This document shows positions 1 through 8,121 of a DNA stretch of 64,000 nt, piece by piece; position 1 is the first letter of the stretch, and every line of letters starts with the position of its first letter. The notes under the pieces were generated by a model, which saw nothing but the letters and a program-made list of their open reading frames with translations, ran no database searches and was not told where the DNA came from. A program made the translations under genes and the position numbers. Source of the stretch: Natronolimnohabitans innermongolicus JCM 12255 (GTDB lineage Archaea; Halobacteriota; Halobacteria; Halobacteriales; Natrialbaceae); assembly GCF_000337215.1 (NCBI RefSeq), contig NZ_AOHZ01000086.1:32334-96333 (forward strand), written 5' to 3'.

Positions 1-40
1 ATCTAATTCCCTGGGAGTAGGCGCTAATATTATTCAAACA

Positions 41-48
41 ACTTAATA
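41..48 (+). promoter_or_regulatory. TATA-like box of the first binding-protein gene
   Basis: CTTAATAC is centred about 28 nt before the ATG at 74, the spacing expected for a leaderless haloarchaeal transcript. Similar AT-rich boxes sit at the same distance from the other three paralogous binding-protein genes. Inferred from position and composition only. Confidence 0.5.
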
Positions 49-73
49 CGGATCACCCGAAACGTGACTGTGT

Positions 74-1171
74 ATGTCATTAGATAACGAGAGTCGGGGC
101 TCCCGAGACGGGCGCCCGATCACTCGGCGGCGGGTGTTACAAACTGGTGCTGTGGTCTCCGGTATCACGATCGCTGGCTGTATCGGCGGCGGCGACGATA
201 CGCTCAGATATATTAGCCGCGGCGGGACGACCCAGGATGCCGAACGGGAGATGTTCGAGCGGTGGAGCGAGGAAAGCGGCATCGACGTCCAGCACCAGGA
301 AGCGGCCGACGACACCGAGATGATAAACCTCATCGCGGAGAATCCCGGCGACTTCGACTTCACGAACCCGGCGCAGTTCGGCCTGGCGCTCGAGCGACTC
401 GAACACGAGGGCGAACTGTTCGACGAAATCGATACGGGCGAGATTCCGAACTACGAGGAACACGTCCAGGACCAGTGGAAGGAGGCGCCGCCGATCGAGG
501 GGGAAGACGACGCCATCTTCTACTACATGTCCTCGCAGGGAATCGGCTACAACCGGGAGTACGTCGACGAGATCACGTCATGGGACGATCTCAAGGACGA
601 CGACCTCGATGGCAATATCGCGCTGTTCTCGTCGCCGCCGACTCGATTCGGGAACTGTTGTGCCGCCCTCGAGTACGACGTCGGCGAAGTCTTCGAAGAC
701 GAGGACATGTTCGAAGACGTCTTCGAGGAGATGGAAGAACAACACGAGTACGTCTTCAATTACTGGGACGCCGGCGACCAGTTCATGCAGTGGATGCGAG
801 AGGAGCAAGCCTACGCGTGCTCGGCGTGGGGCGGCCGTGTACAGGTGCTAAACGAGGACGGCATGGATACCGAGTACGTCATCCCCGACGAGGGTGCAGT
901 CGCGCACACGAACTATTTCGTGATGACCCAGGAGAGCGACAATCAGGAAGACGTCTACGACCTCCTGAACTTCCTCTACGATCCCGAAAACGCCGTCGAG
1001 TTGAGCACGACCCACAACTATCCGATGGCCATGGAGGATCCGGGAGACGACATCACGGAACTGTTCGAGTACGTCGAAAGTCCCGACGACCTCCTCTGGA
1101 TCGACTGGGATTCGATGATTCCGAACCTCAGCGAAATCTCGGAGCGGGTCAACGACGTGATGGCGGGGTAG
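74..1171 (+). CDS. Tat-exported lipoprotein, PotD-like ABC substrate-binding protein (copy 1)
   Basis: A 365-residue extracytoplasmic solute-binding protein, expected to be anchored outside the membrane and to hand a small organic solute to an ABC importer. Twin-arginine residues RRR (18-20) are followed by a hydrophobic stretch and the lipobox IAGC with the lipid-modified Cys at residue 36. The mature part begins with an SYISRGG-like strand (here RYISRGG) and ends with the WIDWD region typical of spermidine/putrescine-like periplasmic-binding folds. It is closely related to the proteins encoded at 8122, 14079 and 23409. No permease or ATPase gene lies nearby. It heads a group of acyl-CoA genes, so the ligand may be an organic acid rather than a polyamine; that is inference. 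The ATG fits a TATA-like box 28 nt upstream. Confidence 0.88.
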   Translation: MSLDNESRGSRDGRPITRRRVLQTGAVVSGITIAGCIGGGDDTLRYISRGGTTQDAEREMFERWSEESGIDVQHQEAADDTEMINLIAENPGDFDFTNPAQFGLALERLEHEGELFDEIDTGEIPNYEEHVQDQWKEAPPIEGEDDAIFYYMSSQGIGYNREYVDEITSWDDLKDDDLDGNIALFSSPPTRFGNCCAALEYDVGEVFEDEDMFEDVFEEMEEQHEYVFNYWDAGDQFMQWMREEQAYACSAWGGRVQVLNEDGMDTEYVIPDEGAVAHTNYFVMTQESDNQEDVYDLLNFLYDPENAVELSTTHNYPMAMEDPGDDITELFEYVESPDDLLWIDWDSMIPNLSEISERVNDVMAG

Positions 1172-1281
1172 CGGTCCACTCGTTCGACCATCGGTACCGT
1201 CTCGAGCGGTCGACGACCGGAATCGGCCGCAGTCGACTCGACCGCGAACCCGCCACTCGGTTTCGTCGTTCTGTACTATGA

Positions 1282-1288
1282 TTTTAAA
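1282..1288 (+). promoter_or_regulatory. TATA-like box of the decayed ACAD gene
   Basis: TTTTAAA centred about 27 nt before the ATG at 1312. The promoter looks intact although the gene it serves is broken. Confidence 0.4.
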
Positions 1289-1311
1289 CATCTGATTGTC
1301 GACCCGCTCGT

Positions 1312-2231
1312 ATGGACTTCAGCGAACCGGACGAAGCCACGCGTCTCAAATCGGCGCTAGCGGAGTTCATCGAAACGGAGATACGGCCGCTCGAGGACGA
1401 ACACGAGCGCTTTTTCGACCCGGATTCGGAACGAGAGATCTTCGACGACGGGTTTAGACAGGTCCCCGAGTATCTCGAGTTGAAAGCGACGATTCGCAAA
1501 CGCGCCGCCGAGGCCGGGTTCTGGGGGCTGAACATGCCGGAGTCCGTCGGCGGCCGGGGCGTCAGCGCGCTCACCGATGCCATCGTGGCCGAATACCTGG
1601 CCGATGACCCGCCCGGACTCCACACCTACGCGGTCCGGGGTGCCGGCGCGGACCGACGCCGATTTTGCTCAACTGCGACGAACGGCAGCGCGAACGTTAC
1701 CTCGAGCCGCTCATGGCCGGGGAGAAGACGACGTGTTTCGCGCTGAGCGAACCCGACGCCGGCAGCGATCCGCAGTTCATGGAGACGACGGCCGAGACGG
1801 ACGGCGACGAGTGGGTGATCGACGGCCGGAAGTCGTGGATCAGCAACGCGCCGTACGCCGACTTCGCGATGGTGTTCGCCCGGACGAGCGGCGAGCCGGG
1901 ACGGATCGGCGGAATCTCGTGTTTCCTCGTCGAGACGGACGCGCCGGGAGTCGGTCGGCGACATCCACCGGCCGATGGGTCACGCCTGGGTCGCCCCGGC
2001 CGAACTGGAGTTCGATGGGTGTCGAGTCGGCGAGGAGGCGCTTCTGGGAGACGAAGGCACGGGATTCTATCAGGCGATGGAGTGGACGGAAACGCGCGAT
2101 TGGGCGTCGCCGCCGGCTACTCGCGACGGGAGCCGATCGAAACGCGGTATCGGACCACTCGCGAGAAACGGCTCACGGAGGGATCGGACGAGATGCAGAA
2201 ACAGACGATCGTTCGCGAACTTCGCGAGTGA
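1312..2231 (+). pseudogene. Acyl-CoA dehydrogenase, broken by frameshifts and an internal deletion
   Basis: The reading frame starts normally (first about 110 residues in one frame), shifts near 1640-1652 into the frame holding the FAD-loop motif SEPDAGSD, shifts back near 1950-1957 (VGDIHRPMGHAWVAPAEL), then shifts again near 2085-2095. After RLGVAA the sequence jumps directly to GYSRREP and the C-terminal active-site block LTEGSDEMQ, so about 110 residues (helical domain including the second FAD contact region) are missing compared with the intact 415-residue relative at 3473. Three frame changes plus the deletion make this a pseudogene; sequencing error alone would not explain the deletion. 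The intact family oxidises acyl-CoA to 2-enoyl-CoA using FAD. Confidence 0.85.
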
Positions 2232-2256
2232 GTCGGTGGCGGGTCGAGCGCCCGCG

Positions 2257-3324
2257 TCAGTCCTCGCCGTCGATAATGCGCAGCGCTTCTCGAGCCAGTT
2301 CCGGGACTCGCTCCTCCATGAGCGGATAGTGGTCGTCGTCGGCGTTGCCCTCGAGGTGGCGTCGGAAGAACATCTCGCCGATGCCGCCCAGCTTGTAGTA
2401 GGCCAACGCCCGGTAGAATCGGTCGTTCTCGAAGGCGTAGCCGGTCGCTTGTTCGTACCGCTCGATGAGCTCCGACCGCGTGTGATAGCCCTCTCGCAGC
2501 AGGTATTCGGCATCGCCGGCGGTACCGACTTTCGTCGTCGCGTCGTCCTCGTCGGGCCAGTAGGAGAGGTACCAGCCCAGATCGGTAAACGGGTCGCCGA
2601 TCGTCGACATCTCCCAGTCGAGGACGGCGATGATCTCCGGCGGCGCCTCGGGCCCGAACATCACGTTGTCGAGTTTGTAATCGCCGTGGACGAGCGTGTG
2701 CGGATGATCCGACGGGACGTTCGCTTGCAGCCACTCGGTTAGCTCGTGTACTTCGGGGATCTCGCGTGCTTCGGCCGTTACCTCGAACGCCCACTCGTAC
2801 TGCTGTTCCCACCGGTCGACCTGCCGCTGCGTGAATCCGTCCGGGCGACCGAACTCCTCGAGTCCGACCGCTTCGTAGTCGACGGTGTGAATCGCAGCGA
2901 GCGTGTCGACCATCTCGGTGCCGAGTTGCGTTCGGTCCGCCGGCGAATCGAACTGGTCGGGTTCTCCGTCGCGGATGACGATGCCGTCTAGCTTCTCCAT
3001 CACGTAGAACTCCGATCCGATAACGTCCTCGTTCTCGGTCGCGACGACCGTCGTCGGGACGGGGACGTCGGTCTCCTGGAGCGCCTCGAGGACGGTGTAC
3101 TCGCGGATCACGTCGTGTGCCGTATCGGCCGTCTCACCCGGCGGCGGACGGCGGACGACGAGGTCGTGATCGTCCCACGTTACGAAGAGCGTCTCGTTCG
3201 AGTGTCCGCCCGGATGGCGGTCGACCTCGAAGACGTCGGCCGGACCGAGGTGGTCGGTCAGAAACGCCTCGAGGGAATCGAGATCGACGAGTCGGTCGAA
3301 GTAGTCGGTCTGTTCGTCGGACAT
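2257..3324 (-). CDS. APH-fold small-molecule kinase (ACAD10/11- and LvaA-like)
   Basis: About 355 residues of the aminoglycoside phosphotransferase/choline kinase fold. The catalytic loop HGDYKLDN lies near residues 213-220 and the metal-binding DWE motif near 236-238, so the kinase active site appears complete. In this family, proteins encoded next to acyl-CoA dehydrogenases (animal ACAD10/11, Pseudomonas LvaA) phosphorylate 4-hydroxyacyl-CoAs. Here the gene lies between a decayed and an intact ACAD gene, and a second kinase gene follows at 6417. An upstream in-frame ATG at 3348 would add eight residues; the start at 3324 is preferred because an AT-rich box (TTTTAA on this strand, near 3363) is about 39 nt away and only 15 nt from 3348. 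Antibiotic resistance is unlikely in this context. Confidence 0.85.
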   Translation of the reverse strand: MSDEQTDYFDRLVDLDSLEAFLTDHLGPADVFEVDRHPGGHSNETLFVTWDDHDLVVRRPPPGETADTAHDVIREYTVLEALQETDVPVPTTVVATENEDVIGSEFYVMEKLDGIVIRDGEPDQFDSPADRTQLGTEMVDTLAAIHTVDYEAVGLEEFGRPDGFTQRQVDRWEQQYEWAFEVTAEAREIPEVHELTEWLQANVPSDHPHTLVHGDYKLDNVMFGPEAPPEIIAVLDWEMSTIGDPFTDLGWYLSYWPDEDDATTKVGTAGDAEYLLREGYHTRSELIERYEQATGYAFENDRFYRALAYYKLGGIGEMFFRRHLEGNADDDHYPLMEERVPELAREALRIIDGED

Positions 3325-3472
3325 CTTGGGTAGCTCCGGTTGTCTCATTCAGGTACACCCTTAAAATCTCTCGTGTCCGCCGCCCGGGCTTCCTCGAGTA
3401 TCGACCCGAGTCGGCCGTCGGAAACCGGAGCGGAGGGTAATTTTTTGGTACTGTACGAGTAATCTTGACGAC

Positions 3473-4720
3473 ATGGATATCAGTCCATCCGAAGAGCTAC
3501 AATCATACCTAGACGAGCTCGACGAATTTATCGACGACGAGATCAAGCCGCTCGAGGAAGAACACGAGCAGTACTTCGACAAGCGCCGCGAGCACGCACG
3601 CACCGACTGGGAGTCGGGCGGCGAACCGGACGAAGAGTGGGTCGAGCTCCTTCAGGAGATGCGAGAGCGCGCCGACGAGGCGGGGTTCTTCCGGTTTGCC
3701 CTCCCCGAGGAGGTCGGCGGCGACGACGGATCGAACTTCGCGATGGCGGTGATCCGAGAGCACCTGGCCCACAAGGGACTCGGCCTGCACAACGTCCTCC
3801 AGAACGAGGCGTCGGTCGTCGGTAACACCGTCTTTCCCCAGATCCTGCTCCGATTCGGCACCGAGGAGCAACAGGAGATGATCGAGGACGTCATCACCGG
3901 CGAAACCGGGGTCGCCTTCGGGCTCACCGAACCCGACCACGGCAGCGACGCGACGTGGATGGATACGACCGCCGAGAAAGACGGCGACGAGTGGATCATC
4001 AACGGCGCGAAGCGCTGGAACAGCGGGATGCACGCCGCGGAGTACGACCTCGTGTTCGCTCGGACCAGCGGCGAGGACGGCGACGCCGACGGCATCACGG
4101 CGTTTCTGGTGCCGACGGACACCGATGGTTTCGACGTCGACTACTTCTGGTGGACGTTCAACATGCCGACCGACCACGCGGAAGTGTCGATCGACGACGC
4201 CCGCGTCCCCGACTCGGCGATCCTCGGCGAGGAGGGACAGGGGCTGCACATCGCGCAGTTTTTCGTTCACGAAAACCGCATCCGGCAGGCCGCGGCGAGT
4301 CTCGGCGCCGCGCAGTTCTGCATCGACGAGGCCGTCGACTACGCGAACGAGCGGGAGACGTGGGGCAAACCGCTCTCGACGCGCCAGGCCATCCAGTTCC
4401 CGCTCGCGGAGTTGCACACGGAAGCGGAGATGCTCCGTAACACGATCCGCAAGACGGCTCGTCTCCTGGACGACGAGGGCGAGATGGTAACCGAATCGGA
4501 CTCCTCGATCAGCCAACTCGTCGCGATGTGTAACTACAAGGCCAACGACCTCGTCTGCCGGGCGGCCGACCGCGCGATGCAGGTCCACGGCGGCGTCGGG
4601 TACAGCCGACACAAGCCCTTCGAGCACATCTATCGCCACCACCGCCGGTACCGCATCACGGAGGGCTCCGAAGAGATCCAGAAGCGTCGCGTCGCCGGCC
4701 ACCTCTTCGATTTCATCTGA
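3473..4720 (+). CDS. Acyl-CoA dehydrogenase
   Basis: A complete 415-residue FAD-dependent acyl-CoA dehydrogenase, oxidising an acyl-CoA to the 2,3-enoyl-CoA and passing electrons to ETF. The flavin loop TEPDHGSD is near residue 145 and the C-terminal ITEGSEEIQ block carries the catalytic Glu at the position used by medium-chain dehydrogenases. The helical-domain position used by isovaleryl-type enzymes is Asn (HENRIRQ). The N-terminus has an acidic extension shared with the pseudogene at 1312. It is convergent with the CoA ligase gene ending at 4760 and is the likely LvaC-type partner of the kinases on either side. An AT-rich TATA-like run at about 3440-3447 lies 28 nt upstream of the ATG. 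Confidence 0.92.
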   Translation: MDISPSEELQSYLDELDEFIDDEIKPLEEEHEQYFDKRREHARTDWESGGEPDEEWVELLQEMRERADEAGFFRFALPEEVGGDDGSNFAMAVIREHLAHKGLGLHNVLQNEASVVGNTVFPQILLRFGTEEQQEMIEDVITGETGVAFGLTEPDHGSDATWMDTTAEKDGDEWIINGAKRWNSGMHAAEYDLVFARTSGEDGDADGITAFLVPTDTDGFDVDYFWWTFNMPTDHAEVSIDDARVPDSAILGEEGQGLHIAQFFVHENRIRQAAASLGAAQFCIDEAVDYANERETWGKPLSTRQAIQFPLAELHTEAEMLRNTIRKTARLLDDEGEMVTESDSSISQLVAMCNYKANDLVCRAADRAMQVHGGVGYSRHKPFEHIYRHHRRYRITEGSEEIQKRRVAGHLFDFI

Positions 4721-4759
4721 GCTTCGCCCCGCCGACGCGACCCAGGATCCCGCCGGCGA

Positions 4760-6289
4760 CTACGCGAGTTCCGATTTGAGCACTTTCCCGGTCGGGTTCC
4801 GCGGCAGTTCCGAGCGGAACTCGATCTCTCGAGGCGTCTTGTAGCCGGCGATCCGTTCCTCGACGTGCGAGGCGACCTCCTCGGCGTCGAGGTCGGTCGC
4901 GTCGGCTCCGGGGACGACGACCGCCTTGACCCGTTCGCCCCACGTCTCGTCGGGGACGCCGACCACCGCGACCTCGTCGACGTCGGGATGCTCGTGGATG
5001 ACCTCCTCCACTTCGGCCGGGTGGACGTTCTCGCCGCCGGAGACGATCATGTCGTCCGCTCGGCCGACGAAGTAGACGAACCCCTCCTCGTCACGTCTGA
5101 TGAGGTCGTCCGAGACGAACCAGCCGTCCTCGTCGAACGCCTCGTCGGTCTTCTCCGGCATGTCGTGGTAGCCGTCGAACACCGTCGGCCCCTTGTACGC
5201 CGCGCGACCGATTTCGCCGCGGGGAACCCGGTTTCCGTTTTCGTCGACGACTTTCATCCGGAGGGACAGCGCCGGTCGGCCCACGCTCTCTGCCTTCTCG
5301 AGCGTCCGCTCGGGCGGGAGTCGGGTCGCCAGCGCCTCCGTCTGGCCGAAACTTTCGACGAGGTCCGTCTCGAAGGTCTCGATGAGTTCGCGTTTGAGTT
5401 CCGCACCCGACGGCGCGGCGCCGGTGCCGTAGCTCTCGAGCGCCGAGAGGTCGTACTCGTCGACGTCGTCGACGGACAGGAGCATTCGGCTCTGGGTTGG
5501 CACGAAGTACGTGGAGTTGATCGACTCCTCCTCGAGCAGGGTCAGGACGCGCTCCGGATCGAAGCCGTCGGTGACGACCGTCGTTCCGCCGGCGTAGAGG
5601 TTCGTGATGAACGGAACGAACGCGCCGACGTGAAACAGCGGCGTGACGATCAGGTGACGGTTGCCGGGCTCGAGGTGGTCGCCCTCGTAGACGCCGTCGG
5701 CCGCGAGCGTCAGCAGGTTGTCGTGCGTGAACCGACACCCCTTCGGGCGACCCGTCGTCCCGCTCGTGTACATGAGCGCGGCCTGATCGCTGCGGTCGGG
5801 AACGACGTCGACGGCGTCGTCGGACGCGCTCTCGAGGAACGCCTCGTACGAGTCGGCGAACGCCGGGGGGTCCTCGCCAACGTAGAGAAACGTTTCGACG
5901 GGAACGAGCGGATCGTCGTGAATCTCCTCGACCGTGTCGGCCCCGAACCCGTCGACTACCGCGACCTCGGGGCCGCTGTCGTCGAGGACGTATCGCACTT
6001 CCTGGCCCTTGAACCGGTGGTTCACCGGGACCGGGCGCGCGCCGAGAATCATCGCGCCGACGAAACACTCGAGCGTTTCGACGTTGTTCTTCATGTACAG
6101 CGCGACCGTGTCGCCGGCCTCGACGCCGAGATCGGCGAGGCCGTTCGCGACGCGGTTTACTCGTCGCTCGAATTCGGCGTACGTGCTCTCCGCGACTCGT
6201 TGCCCGCCGGATCGGTGAACGGTCGCTTCCCGATCCGGGTGCTTCCACGCGTTGCGCCGTACCAGGTGGCCGACAGTCTGCCCTCCCAT
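4760..6289 (-). CDS. AMP-forming acyl-CoA ligase
   Basis: A 509-residue ANL-superfamily ligase that activates a carboxylic acid through an acyl-AMP to its CoA thioester. The phosphate loop TSGTTGRPKG is near residue 170, the FGQTE motif near 315, the hinge aspartate region SDDLIRRDEEG near 390, and the adenylation lysine sits in the C-terminal NPTGKVLK. It is most like the ligase encoded at 19724 and both lie tail-to-tail with an ACAD gene. It is downstream of the kinase and DUF6285-like genes on the same strand (128 nt gap), consistent with one transcription unit. The acyl specificity cannot be read from the sequence. Confidence 0.9.
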   Translation of the reverse strand: MGGQTVGHLVRRNAWKHPDREATVHRSGGQRVAESTYAEFERRVNRVANGLADLGVEAGDTVALYMKNNVETLECFVGAMILGARPVPVNHRFKGQEVRYVLDDSGPEVAVVDGFGADTVEEIHDDPLVPVETFLYVGEDPPAFADSYEAFLESASDDAVDVVPDRSDQAALMYTSGTTGRPKGCRFTHDNLLTLAADGVYEGDHLEPGNRHLIVTPLFHVGAFVPFITNLYAGGTTVVTDGFDPERVLTLLEEESINSTYFVPTQSRMLLSVDDVDEYDLSALESYGTGAAPSGAELKRELIETFETDLVESFGQTEALATRLPPERTLEKAESVGRPALSLRMKVVDENGNRVPRGEIGRAAYKGPTVFDGYHDMPEKTDEAFDEDGWFVSDDLIRRDEEGFVYFVGRADDMIVSGGENVHPAEVEEVIHEHPDVDEVAVVGVPDETWGERVKAVVVPGADATDLDAEEVASHVEERIAGYKTPREIEFRSELPRNPTGKVLKSELA

Positions 6290-6416
6290 ATGCCATCAAT
6301 TGACACGCTTCGGGATAGCTGTTGTCCTTCGACAGGTTCGGTGCGGGACGAACTCGTCCGGTCGGGAGACTGAGGACGAATCATCGACGAACTGGTGTCT
6401 GCGAAAGCCGTCGCCG

Positions 6417-7493
6417 TCAGGTTCGATCGGCTTCGATCAGGTCCAGCATGTCCTCGATCAGTCCGGGGACGATGTACTGGAACCACGCGGTTCGGACGTC
6501 GTCGCTCTCGCCGGTGTGGTACCGGTAGGCGCCGTTGACGCCGCTGTTCATCATTCGGAACGCGCCGAACACCCGCCAGTAGCGCAGCCGTTCAGGATCG
6601 ACCGTTCGCCCGGTTCGCTTCTCGTACTCGTCGTAGAACCACTCGCGATCGACGAGCGACCCCGCCAGGTTCGGCCGTTCGATCGGATCGACGAGCTTCC
6701 CCGCGAAGTACTTCAGCGAGCAGTACGCCAGATCGAACATCGGGTCGCTGATCGCCGACATCTCCCAGTCGAGCACGGCGGAGACCGACTCCTCGTGGAG
6801 CAACATGTTTCCGACGCGCAGATCGCCGTGAACGAGCGTCGTTTCGGGAACCTCGGGCTTGTTCGCCTCGAGCCACCTGATGATCTCGTTTACCGCCGGC
6901 TCGTCGACGAGGTTCATCTCCTCGAAACTGCGCCGCTGTAGGTCGAGCGTCTCGTCGACGACCGTCTGTGGATCCTTCGCCTCGAGGCAGGGCACGTCGT
7001 CGCCGTCGAGTTCGTGGATGTTCGCGATGACGTCGACGAACTGGTTCGGCAGGGGCTTGCCCTCGCGGTCCCAGGAGTCGTACAGCGACTGCCGGTCGCG
7101 GGGGTTCCAGGTGACCGGGGCCGTGCCCGGCCGGTGGCTAACCAGGAAGAACGGACCGCCGAGCACCGACTGATCGGCTTCGAACCAGTAGGTCTCCGGA
7201 ACGGGGACGTCGACGTCGGCTTCGTCCACCGCTTGCATCGTCTCGAACTCGGTCTGGATATCGTTGCGGTAGTCGAACGTTCGCTCCTCGCCGTAGCTGG
7301 GATCGACGCGCGCGACGAGTCGCTCCGATCGTTCGGTGCCGCCGTCGGTCCAGCTGGCCGTAAACGACATCGTCTGCCGGGACCACCCCTCCGTGTGCCG
7401 CTCGAGGTCGGTCACCGTCACGTCGCCGTCGGCCAACCGTCCCGAGAGGTACGGCGCGAGTTCGCCCGTGATGTCGTCGATCTCGAGCGTCAT
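6417..7493 (-). CDS. APH-fold kinase, LvaA-like
   Basis: A 358-residue aminoglycoside-phosphotransferase-fold protein with HGDLRVGN (residues 222-229) and DWEMSAISD (242-250), the catalytic Asp and metal ligands of the family. It shares its fold and motifs with the kinase at 2257 but is a distant paralogue. Its start codon overlaps the stop of the small DUF6285-like gene by ATGA (7490-7493), so the two are translationally coupled. In the Pseudomonas levulinate pathway an APH kinase (LvaA) works only with a small partner (LvaB), phosphorylating 4-hydroxyvaleryl-CoA; this gene pair reproduces that arrangement. The role is inferred from context. Confidence 0.85.
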   Translation of the reverse strand: MTLEIDDITGELAPYLSGRLADGDVTVTDLERHTEGWSRQTMSFTASWTDGGTERSERLVARVDPSYGEERTFDYRNDIQTEFETMQAVDEADVDVPVPETYWFEADQSVLGGPFFLVSHRPGTAPVTWNPRDRQSLYDSWDREGKPLPNQFVDVIANIHELDGDDVPCLEAKDPQTVVDETLDLQRRSFEEMNLVDEPAVNEIIRWLEANKPEVPETTLVHGDLRVGNMLLHEESVSAVLDWEMSAISDPMFDLAYCSLKYFAGKLVDPIERPNLAGSLVDREWFYDEYEKRTGRTVDPERLRYWRVFGAFRMMNSGVNGAYRYHTGESDDVRTAWFQYIVPGLIEDMLDLIEADRT

Positions 7494-7942
7494 GTCCGAT
7501 CACGTCCGAGCATCTCGAGTTGTCCCTCTACGCGGACCCGCAGGTAGTCGTACAGCGGCTCCCGTGCCGCTCTGGCCGCGTCGCCCTCGAGTTCCGCATC
7601 GATCGTCTCGAGAACGTCGTTGCACGCCGAGACGAGGACGGTCTCGAGTTCGTTACTGTTGGCCGACGCGTTCTCGATCCGGTCGCGAGCGTCCGCGGCC
7701 GACTCGACGACGGCCGTCTCGTCGCAGCGTCCGTCGACGGCCTCGAGTCCCTCGAGCAGCGACGCTCGCTGTCGGCTCGTCACCTCGTCTCTGTGACGCA
7801 ACTCCTGGGAGAGATACCGCATCGTACTCGACATCGATCCCACCTGTCCGTCGACGAACTCGTCGTCGATCTCCGCCCTGACGTCCTCCTGGAGAAACGA
7901 TGCGAACTGCTCGAGGACCTGCGCCGGCTGTAGGTGTGGCAT
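7490..7942 (-). CDS. Small DUF6285/LvaB-like protein
   Basis: A 150-residue, helix-rich acidic protein that resembles DUF6285 proteins, which are commonly encoded beside APH-fold kinases and acyl-CoA dehydrogenases. The N-terminal FLQEDVRAEI and the following MRYLSQELRHRDEV segments match the pattern of that family as I remember it; no catalytic motif is visible. The ATG at 7942 is preferred over a GTG six bases earlier because a TATA-like CTTTTTAC (minus strand) lies 28 nt before it. It is first in a likely operon followed by the kinase (4-nt overlap) and the CoA ligase. An accessory subunit role for the kinase, as for LvaB, is inference. Confidence 0.65.
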   Translation of the reverse strand: MPHLQPAQVLEQFASFLQEDVRAEIDDEFVDGQVGSMSSTMRYLSQELRHRDEVTSRQRASLLEGLEAVDGRCDETAVVESAADARDRIENASANSNELETVLVSACNDVLETIDAELEGDAARAAREPLYDYLRVRVEGQLEMLGRDRT

Positions 7943-7965
7943 TATCACTCACAATCGATTGGAAC

Positions 7966-7973
7966 GTAAAAAG
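7966..7973 (-). promoter_or_regulatory. TATA-like box of the LvaAB-like operon
   Basis: CTTTTTAC on the minus strand, 28 nt before the ATG at 7942, supporting that start over the upstream GTG. Confidence 0.45.
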
Positions 7974-8087
7974 AAGTTTCGCTCGGTGTCACGTTCGACG
8001 GACCGCAACGATCCCGTGCTCCGTGATAATTATCTCACTGGATGGCACGGTTGGTCTTCGACTCGGTGGGCGGGGTACGAACGAGTA

Positions 8088-8094
8088 GATTAAT
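8088..8094 (+). promoter_or_regulatory. TATA-like box of binding-protein gene 2
   Basis: GATTAAT lies about 31 nt upstream of the ATG at 8122. It shares the TTAAT core with the box at 41-48 upstream of the first paralogue. Confidence 0.4.
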
Positions 8095-8121
8095 GATCGA
8101 GAATGATGGATCGTGTAGTGT

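Noticed and set aside
3509..4702. Long open frame (about 397 codons) on the minus strand across the ACAD gene
   Set aside because: High GC at third positions keeps the antisense frame open; the plus-strand frame carries all ACAD motifs, and the antisense product resembles nothing.
4865..6373. 502-codon open frame opposite the CoA ligase gene
   Set aside because: Shadow of the ligase gene (minus), which has every ANL motif; the plus-strand reading is rich in Arg/Val/Asp as expected for an antisense high-GC frame.
2257..7493. Aminoglycoside resistance for the two APH-fold genes
   Set aside because: The fold is shared with many small-molecule kinases; the ACAD/ligase context favours a metabolic role.
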